Assembly (NCBI GenBank): GCA_005883625.1
Contig: VBDU01000076.1
Span: 62,001 to 126,000, forward strand
Source of the DNA: Chloroflexota bacterium
Lineage (GTDB): Bacteria > Chloroflexota > Limnocylindria > P2-11E
DNA: 64,000 nt
Direction: 5' to 3'
The stretch's first letter is position 1. Every line of letters starts with the position of its first letter. Under the pieces are notes generated by a model. It was given only the letters and a program-made list of their open reading frames with translations, ran no database searches and was not told where the DNA came from. Shown in pieces: positions 57,750 through 64,000 of the stretch. The translations under genes and the position numbers were made by a program.

Positions 57750-59951
57750 ATGGCGAAGAGAGCCGCCCGGCAGCAGCGGCGCGGCGCGGGCCCGGCGCTC
57801 GAGGCGCGGATCCGGAACGAGGTCGGCGCGATCGCGGTCGTCGCGTTCGCGATGCTCTCCGCGGTCGCGCTGCTCACGGATCAGGGCGCGCTCCTCCATT
57901 GGTGGCGTGACTCGCTCTTTGCCGTGCTCGGCTGGGGCGCGATCCTCGTCCCGCTCGTGCTCGCGGCCGCCGCGCTCGAGCTGTGGTTCGGGTTCCTGCG
58001 GCGCGAGGCGGTGCTGCCCATCGCCGGCGGCACGATCGTGATCCTCGCGGTGCTCGGGCTCGCCCGGCACTACCTGCGCGACGATCTCGCGGGCGGAGTC
58101 GTCGGCGGCACGGTCGCGAGGGTGGCGAACAGCGCCTTCGGCGACGTCGGCGCGCCCATCGCGCTGATCGCGCTTTTGCTTGTCGGCGTCGTCATCGCCG
58201 CGAACCGGACGCTCGCCGACCTCCTCGGGCCGGGCTGGCGCCGCCGCGACCTCTTCACGGGCGGTCTGCGCCCGGGCCGCGAGCTCGCCGGGGGCACGGC
58301 GCCGAAGTTCGCGCGCATATTCGACGAGCCCGGGGATCTCGACGACGAGCCGGTGCGCATCAACCTTCCCGAGCCGCGGGCGGCGAAGCCGGCACAGGCG
58401 CGGCTTCTCGACGCCGCGCTACCGAAGCCCCTCGAACCGGCGGCCGCTGCTCCGCTCACGCCTTCCATCGCCGGACTGCCCAGCGCGGCGGTCGCGGCCG
58501 AGGGCGTGTTGCACGCGACGGCGCCGGAGAAGCCGTGGGCGCTGCCGTCGATCGATCTCCTCGAGGAGGGCTCCGCCGCCCGATCGGGCGAGGGCGAGGT
58601 CCGCCGGAACATGCGCATCATCGAGGAGACGCTCGCGCACTTTGGTATCGGCGCGAAGGTCGTCGCGGTGAGCGTCGGTCCAGTTGTGACGCGCTACGAG
58701 CTCAAGCCCGCCGCGGGCGTGAAGCTCTCGCGGATCGAGGCGCTCGCGGACGACCTCGCCCTGGCGCTGGCCGCGCGCAGCCTGCGCATCGAGGCGCCGA
58801 TCCCGGGCAAGAGCGTCGTCGGCATCGAGATCCCGAACCTCGCGATCGGCCTCGTCTCGCTCCGTGACGTCGCGGAGAGCGCCGATTTCCGCGGCGCGAG
58901 CTCCAAGCTCACCGTGGCGCTCGGTCGCGACGTCGCAGGCTCCGCGATCGTGACGGACCTCGCGAAGCTCCCGCATCTCCTCATCGCCGGCCAGACCGGC
59001 TCGGGGAAGAGCGTGTGCATCTACTCGATGATCACGAGCCTGCTCCTGCAGGCGACGCCCGACGAGGTCCGGGTCGTCCTCGCCGACCCCAAGCGCGTCG
59101 AGCTCGCCCCCTTCAACGGCATCCCGCATCTCGTCGTGCCGGTCGTCACGGACCACGACAAGATCCTCAACGCGCTCTACTGGGCGGTCGGCGAGATGGA
59201 CCGGCGCTACCGGCTCTTCGCGCGCGCGACCGCACGCAACATCGAGCGCTACAACGAGTCGCGGACCGGACAGGACCGGATCCCGTACATCGTCATCGTC
59301 ATCGACGAGCTCGCGGACCTCATGATGACCGCGCCGATCCAGGTGGAGAAAGCGATCACCCGCATCTCGCAGCTCGCGCGCGCTACGGGGATCCACCTCG
59401 TCGTCGCGACGCAGCGCCCGTCGGTCGACGTCATCACCGGGCTCATCAAGGCGAACATCCCGGCGCGCGTCGCGTTCGCGACCGCGTCGGCGGTCGACTC
59501 GCGCACGATCATCGACATGGCCGGCGCCGAGAAGCTCCTCGGCCGCGGTGACCTCCTGTGGCAGCCGCCGGACGTGCCCAAGGCGATCCGCGCCCAGGGC
59601 GTGTTCGTGTCGGACCAGGAGGTCGAGCTCGTCACCCGCCACTGGAAGCAGCAGGGCGAGCCCCATTACAACCTCTCGATCCTCGAGGACAAGGAGCGCG
59701 CCCGGGCGCGCGAGGACGCCGGCGACGACATCGACGACGAGCGGTACGAAGAGGCCGTGGACATCGTGCAGCGGGCCGGGCAGGCTTCGGTGTCGATGCT
59801 CCAGCGGAAGATGACGATCGGCTTCGCGCGCGCTGGCCGTCTCATCGACATCATGGAGCGCGAGGGGGTCATCGGCCCCTCGCAGGGGCCCGGGAAGATG
59901 CGCGAGGTGTACGTCATGGCGGATAGGGGCACGAGCGGCGGCGAGGAGTGA
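57750..59951 (+). CDS. ftsK: DNA translocase FtsK/SpoIIIE
   Basis: HLLIAGQTGSGKSVCIYSMITSLL; IVIVIDELADLMM; winged-helix gamma-like C-terminus. Confidence 0.95.
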   Translation: MAKRAARQQRRGAGPALEARIRNEVGAIAVVAFAMLSAVALLTDQGALLHWWRDSLFAVLGWGAILVPLVLAAAALELWFGFLRREAVLPIAGGTIVILAVLGLARHYLRDDLAGGVVGGTVARVANSAFGDVGAPIALIALLLVGVVIAANRTLADLLGPGWRRRDLFTGGLRPGRELAGGTAPKFARIFDEPGDLDDEPVRINLPEPRAAKPAQARLLDAALPKPLEPAAAAPLTPSIAGLPSAAVAAEGVLHATAPEKPWALPSIDLLEEGSAARSGEGEVRRNMRIIEETLAHFGIGAKVVAVSVGPVVTRYELKPAAGVKLSRIEALADDLALALAARSLRIEAPIPGKSVVGIEIPNLAIGLVSLRDVAESADFRGASSKLTVALGRDVAGSAIVTDLAKLPHLLIAGQTGSGKSVCIYSMITSLLLQATPDEVRVVLADPKRVELAPFNGIPHLVVPVVTDHDKILNALYWAVGEMDRRYRLFARATARNIERYNESRTGQDRIPYIVIVIDELADLMMTAPIQVEKAITRISQLARATGIHLVVATQRPSVDVITGLIKANIPARVAFATASAVDSRTIIDMAGAEKLLGRGDLLWQPPDVPKAIRAQGVFVSDQEVELVTRHWKQQGEPHYNLSILEDKERARAREDAGDDIDDERYEEAVDIVQRAGQASVSMLQRKMTIGFARAGRLIDIMEREGVIGPSQGPGKMREVYVMADRGTSGGEE

Positions 59952-59958
59952 GGGGTGG

Positions 59959-60011
59959 AAGGGGCGAAGCCCCTGCGTTGAACGGAAAAGGCGAAAGGGG
60001 CGAAGCCCCTT
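59959..60011 (+). repeat. Two close copies of GGGGCGAAGCCCC hairpin at ftsK/rodZ junction
   Basis: AAGGGGCGAAGCCCCT (59959-59974) and AAAGGGGCGAAGCCCCTT (59994-60011). Confidence 0.85.
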
Positions 60012-61182
60012 GAGCAAGCTCGGCGACAGCCTGCGGGCGCAGCGTGAGAAGAAGGGGATCACGCTCGACCAGGCCGCCGCCGACACGCGCATCCGCGAAA
60101 AGTTCCTCAAGGCGCTCGAAGACGGGGACTATCAGTCGCTCCCCGGCGCCGTCTATACGAAGGGCTTCCTGCGCAACTACGCGGAGTATCTCGACCTGCA
60201 GGCCGACGAGCTCGTCGTCCTCTTCCACCAGGAGCGCGGCGGCCAGCCCGAGGCGCCTCGCTCGTTCCAGCCGATGCGCCCCGTCGTCCACCGCAGCCTC
60301 ATCTTCACGCCCAAGGTGCTCCTGCCCGTCGTCGTGCTCGCGGGCGTCGTGCTCTTCGTGGGCTACCTCTACTACCAGTTCACGTCGTTCGCGACCCCGC
60401 CGCGGCTCGATGTGACCGATCCCCCGGGCGACGTCATCGCGTCGCAGCCGGACCTCCTGATCAGGGGCGTCACCGTCGCGGACGGGCGGATCACCGTGCG
60501 AGCGTTCCCGGGACAGAACGCCATCACGGACGTGCGCCCGGCCACGGACGGCACCTTCAGCACGAACGTGTCGCTCGTCCAGGGCGCGAACCACATCGAG
60601 ATCGAGGTGCTCGACGCCGCGGGCAAGGTCAGCCGCGTCACGCGCAACGTGCGACTCGAGGTCGCGGCGACGACCCCGCCCGGTCCACCGCCGCAGCTCA
60701 TCGTCGAGCAGCCGGCGAACGGCGCCGCGTTCACGAACACGCCGGTGCAAGTGAGCGGACGGGTCGATCGTTCGATCACCAGCCTCCAGGTCAACAACAT
60801 CGCGGTGGGCGTGAATCCGGATGGCAGCTTCACCGCGCGCTACTACCTCCCGGCGGGACCGCAGTCCTTCCGGATCGTGGCGCGCAACGCCGCCGGCGGC
60901 GTCGTCGAGGAGACCCGGAACGTCGTCGTCAGCTACACGGCCGCCGTCGTGAACGTGTTCGTGCGCGGCGGCGACGCGTGGCTGCTGGCGACGGTCGACG
61001 GCGCCGACGTCGCGGGCACCGGGCGCGTCTACAAGGACGGCGAGACCGCCGTCTTCACCGGCCGGGAGGTCCGCCTCCGGAGCGGCAACGCCGGCGCGAC
61101 CCAGGTCATCTACAACGGCACGCTCATCGCGAACCTGGGCCGCCAGGGCGAGGTCGTGGACCGCACGTTCACCGCGCAGTGA
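60010..61182 (+). CDS. RodZ-like HTH/TM protein with extracellular Ig-like domains
   Basis: LGDSLRAQREKKGITLDQAAADTRIREKFLKALEDGDYQSLPGAVYTKGFLRNYAEYL; TM; DUF4115-like C-terminus. Confidence 0.8.
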   Translation: MSKLGDSLRAQREKKGITLDQAAADTRIREKFLKALEDGDYQSLPGAVYTKGFLRNYAEYLDLQADELVVLFHQERGGQPEAPRSFQPMRPVVHRSLIFTPKVLLPVVVLAGVVLFVGYLYYQFTSFATPPRLDVTDPPGDVIASQPDLLIRGVTVADGRITVRAFPGQNAITDVRPATDGTFSTNVSLVQGANHIEIEVLDAAGKVSRVTRNVRLEVAATTPPGPPPQLIVEQPANGAAFTNTPVQVSGRVDRSITSLQVNNIAVGVNPDGSFTARYYLPAGPQSFRIVARNAAGGVVEETRNVVVSYTAAVVNVFVRGGDAWLLATVDGADVAGTGRVYKDGETAVFTGREVRLRSGNAGATQVIYNGTLIANLGRQGEVVDRTFTAQ

Positions 61183-61189
61183 CGGCGTA

Positions 61190-61693
61190 GTGCCCGCGAA
61201 GTCGGCGCCAACGTACGAGGAGCTCGTGGCGCGCATGCGGCCGCTTCATGCACGGCTGCGGCGGCGAAGGCTCACCGTCGCCGCGGCGGAGTCGTGCACC
61301 GGAGGCTTGCTCGCGTCCGTCCTCAGCGCTCACGGCGGCTCGAGCGAGTACTTCAAGGGTGGCGCCGTCGTGTACTCGAACGAATCGAAGACCGCGCTCG
61401 CCGACGTCGCGCCCGACCTCATCCACGGGCACGGCGCCGTGTCGCCCGTTGTCGCGGGCGCTCTCGCGCGGGGTGCCCGGGAACGGCTCCGCGCGAAGAT
61501 CGGGCTCGGGGTGACCGGGATCGCCGGGCCGGGCGGCGCGACCCCCGGCAAGCCGGTCGGGCTCGCGTACGTCGCGGTCGACAGCGATCGCCACTCCGCC
61601 GTGAAGAAGCTCCTCTGGCCGTACGACCGCGAGGGCAATCGCCTCGCGTCCGTCGGTGCCGCGCTCGACCTCCTCGAGAAGGCGATCGCGTGA
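61190..61693 (+). CDS. CinA C-terminal domain / nicotinamide-nucleotide amidase
   Basis: RRLTVAAAESCTGGLLASVLSAHGGSSEYFKGGAVVYSNESKTALADV; GVTGIAGPGGATPGKPVG. Confidence 0.9.
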   Translation: MPAKSAPTYEELVARMRPLHARLRRRRLTVAAAESCTGGLLASVLSAHGGSSEYFKGGAVVYSNESKTALADVAPDLIHGHGAVSPVVAGALARGARERLRAKIGLGVTGIAGPGGATPGKPVGLAYVAVDSDRHSAVKKLLWPYDREGNRLASVGAALDLLEKAIA

Positions 61694-62460
61694 CCTCGCA
61701 CTACCAGCGTCATCTCGGCCGCGCCTTCATCGACGAGGAGGTCGCCCGGAACTACCGCTACCGACAGCCGTACCCGCCGGAGGTCTTCGATGTCCTCGCC
61801 GGGCTGCTTGTCGCGCCACGGACGGTGCTCGACGCCGGCTGCGGGTCGGGCGCCCTGACGCGAGGGCTCGCCGGCTTCGCCGAGCGGATCGACGCCGTCG
61901 ATCCGTCCGAAGCGATGATCCGCGAGGGCCGGCGCCTTCCCGGTGGCGACAGCGAGCGCATCCGCTGGATCGTGGGCCGCGCCGAGGACGCCCCGCTCGC
62001 CGCGCCGTACGGCCTCGCCACCACGGGCGCGAGCATTCACTGGATGGACCTTTCGGTCGTCCTGCCGCGCTTCGGCGCGGCGCTCGCGCCGACCGGCCGG
62101 CTCGCGATCGTCGATACCGAGAGCGTGTACGCGGACGAGGCCTGGCGGCGCGACCTCGTCGCCGTCTTCGAGAGATACTCGCCCGCGCACAGCGACGACT
62201 TCTACGGGCTCATCGCGGAGCTCGAAGCCTCCGGGCATTTCACGCGCGAAGGCGAGCGGCGAACGGCGCCCATCCCGTACGAGCAGTCCCTCGACGATTA
62301 CCTGGCGATGCTCGCGAGCACCAGCTCCCTCTCTCGCGTCACCCTCCGAGACCGCGCGGACGCCTTCGAGCACGACGCGCGCGGCATCTTCGCCGCGCAC
62401 GGCATGGAGCGCGTGCGGGCCGCGCTCGTCGCGCACATCGTGTGGGGCCGGCCGCGCTGA
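61690..62460 (+). CDS. SAM-dependent methyltransferase
   Basis: VLDAGCGSGALTRGLAGFAERIDAVDPSEAMI. Confidence 0.85.
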   Translation: MTSHYQRHLGRAFIDEEVARNYRYRQPYPPEVFDVLAGLLVAPRTVLDAGCGSGALTRGLAGFAERIDAVDPSEAMIREGRRLPGGDSERIRWIVGRAEDAPLAAPYGLATTGASIHWMDLSVVLPRFGAALAPTGRLAIVDTESVYADEAWRRDLVAVFERYSPAHSDDFYGLIAELEASGHFTREGERRTAPIPYEQSLDDYLAMLASTSSLSRVTLRDRADAFEHDARGIFAAHGMERVRAALVAHIVWGRPR

Positions 62461-63422
62461 TGAGCGCGAAGCCGCTCGGCGTCGGGCTCCTTGGCCTCGG
62501 GACCGTCGGGTCCGCCGTTGGCCGCGCGTTCGCCGACCGTTCGCGTCGCATCGACGCCGCCGCCGGTCGGCCCCTCAAGCTCGTGGCGGCCGCCGTGCGG
62601 GATCCGAAGAGAGCACGCGAGGCCGGCGAGGTCCCGGTGACCGCGGACGCGTTCGCGATCCTCGACGACCCCGAGATCGCGATCGTCGTCGAGGTGATCG
62701 GCGGGACGCGGCCCGCGCACGACCTTGTGCTCGCGGCGTTCGAGCGCGGGAAGCACGTCGTGACGGCGAACAAGGAGCTCGTCGCCAAGGAGTGGAACGG
62801 GCTTCACGAGGCGGCGCGGCTCGCGAGGCGCGAGCTCCGCTTCGAGGCCGCGGTCGCCGCCGCGGTGCCGGTCGTCGCCGGTTTCCGTGGCCTCGGCGCG
62901 GTGCGGCCGCGTGTCCTGCGCGGGCTGCTCAACGGGACGACGACGTACATCTGCTCGCGGATGGAGACGGGGAAGAGCTTCGACGAAGCGCTCGCCGAGG
63001 CGATGGCCGCGGGCTACGCGGAGGCCGACCCCACGAACGACGTGGACGGCCACGACGCCGCGTACAAGCTCGCGATCCTCGTTTCACTCCTCGAGGGCCG
63101 CCACTTCCATCCGGACAACGTGCGCCGCACGAGCCTGCGCTCGGCGACGGCGGCGGAGGTCGACGGCGCGGCCTCGCGCGGCAGGAAGATCCGCTACCTC
63201 GCGGTGGCCGACTTCGGCGAAAAGGCGACGAAAGCCCGCGTCGGGCCGGAGGAGGTCGCGGCGGGCTCACTCGAGGGCCAGGCCACCGGGCCGACGAACG
63301 TCGTGACGCTCGAGAGCGACCTCGCGCCGCACCTGGTATGGAGCGGGCCGGGCGCGGGCGGGGACGCGACCGCCTCCGCGATACTCGGCGACGTGATCCA
63401 GATCGCCCGCGCCGCTCGATGA
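62460..63422 (+). CDS. hom: Homoserine dehydrogenase
   Basis: VGLLGLGTVGSAVGRAF; KHVVTANKELVA; GLLNGTTTYICSRMETGKSFDEALAEAMAAGYAEADPTNDVDGHDAAYKLAIL. Confidence 0.95.
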   Translation: MSAKPLGVGLLGLGTVGSAVGRAFADRSRRIDAAAGRPLKLVAAAVRDPKRAREAGEVPVTADAFAILDDPEIAIVVEVIGGTRPAHDLVLAAFERGKHVVTANKELVAKEWNGLHEAARLARRELRFEAAVAAAVPVVAGFRGLGAVRPRVLRGLLNGTTTYICSRMETGKSFDEALAEAMAAGYAEADPTNDVDGHDAAYKLAILVSLLEGRHFHPDNVRRTSLRSATAAEVDGAASRGRKIRYLAVADFGEKATKARVGPEEVAAGSLEGQATGPTNVVTLESDLAPHLVWSGPGAGGDATASAILGDVIQIARAAR

Positions 63423-64000
63423 CCGAGGACGGCGGAGCCCCCCGACGACGGACCGTCCTGAAGTTCGGCGGTACCTCCGTCGCCTCGCCGGCCGCGCTCG
63501 AGAAGGTCGGCGAGATCGTCAAGGGAGTCGAAGGCGAGCGCGTCGTCGTCGTCTCCGCGACGGCCGGCACCACTGACGCGCTCGTCGCGGCGGCGCGCGA
63601 CGCCGAGCGCGGCGACGCCCAGAAGGCTGAGCAGCAGATCGGCGAGCTCGCCGAGGCGCACAAGAACCTCGCCGCCGACACGCTCGGCTTCTCGTCGGGC
63701 GAGGTCCTGAAGGAGGTCGGCGACCTCACGGAGCGCACCATCGCACTCCTGCAGAGCGTCGCGATCCTCCGCGAGTGCACCGCCCGCACGCGCGACGCGA
63801 TCGTCGCCTACGGGGAGCGCGTGTCCGCGCCCATCGTCGCCGCCGTCCTCGAGGCGAAGGGCGTGAAGGCCGAGGCGCTCTCCGCCGAAGGTCTCGTGAT
63901 CACCGACGACGCCTTCGGGCAGGCGAATCCGAGCCTCGAAGAGACGCGCGCCCGCGCCGCCAAGGAGCTCATCCCACGCCTCGCCATCGGGGTGACGCCC
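63419..64000 (+). CDS. lysC: Aspartate kinase (3' end outside window)
   Basis: ATGA overlap with hom; RTVLKFGGTSVASPAALEKV...VVVVSATAGTTDALVAAA; absent from ORF track because no stop in window. Confidence 0.9.
   Translation, partial: MTEDGGAPRRRTVLKFGGTSVASPAALEKVGEIVKGVEGERVVVVSATAGTTDALVAAARDAERGDAQKAEQQIGELAEAHKNLAADTLGFSSGEVLKEVGDLTERTIALLQSVAILRECTARTRDAIVAYGERVSAPIVAAVLEAKGVKAEALSAEGLVITDDAFGQANPSLEETRARAAKELIPRLAIGVTP

Noticed and set aside
1-64000. tRNA, rRNA, CRISPR, prophage or transposon modules
   Set aside because: Looked for T-arm/anticodon patterns, direct-repeat arrays, integrase/transposase and phage structural motifs on both strands; none convincing by eye.

Overview
GC-rich bacterial chromosome segment, probably a Chloroflexota-like lineage (inferred from gene content and bias only). 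It is almost wholly coding and dominated by housekeeping genes: thrS, infC-rpmI-rplT, pheST, a dipeptide-type ABC transporter, mutS2, PBP1A, tyrS, NDH-2, an EF-G-like GTPase, yebC-ruvC-HIT-ruvA, nusA-ylxR-infB-rbfA-nrnA-truB-ribF, a nitrate/taurine-type ABC transporter, rpsO-pnp, RNase J, ftsK, a rodZ-like gene, cinA, hom and lysC (cut by the window end). I see no rRNA, tRNA, CRISPR array or transposase. The most interesting signal is a dispersed family of short G/C-only palindromes, approximate consensus CGGGGGYMGGGGGGCRGAGCCCCCCGACGG. It occurs in both orientations between genes, inside a Phe T-box leader, and in frame inside conserved enzymes (thrS, nrnA, pnp) or at gene starts. Other points: two T-box leaders with readable specifiers; an AUA-initiated infC; several genes whose conserved N-termini lie upstream of any ATG/GTG/TTG, implying CTG or other rare starts; a truncated Doc-like toxin joined to an N-terminally truncated NDH-2; a cellulase broken between CBM and GH5; and a possible structured RNA upstream of a small Flp-type pilin missed by the ORF track. 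All calls come from reading the sequence; no searches were run.
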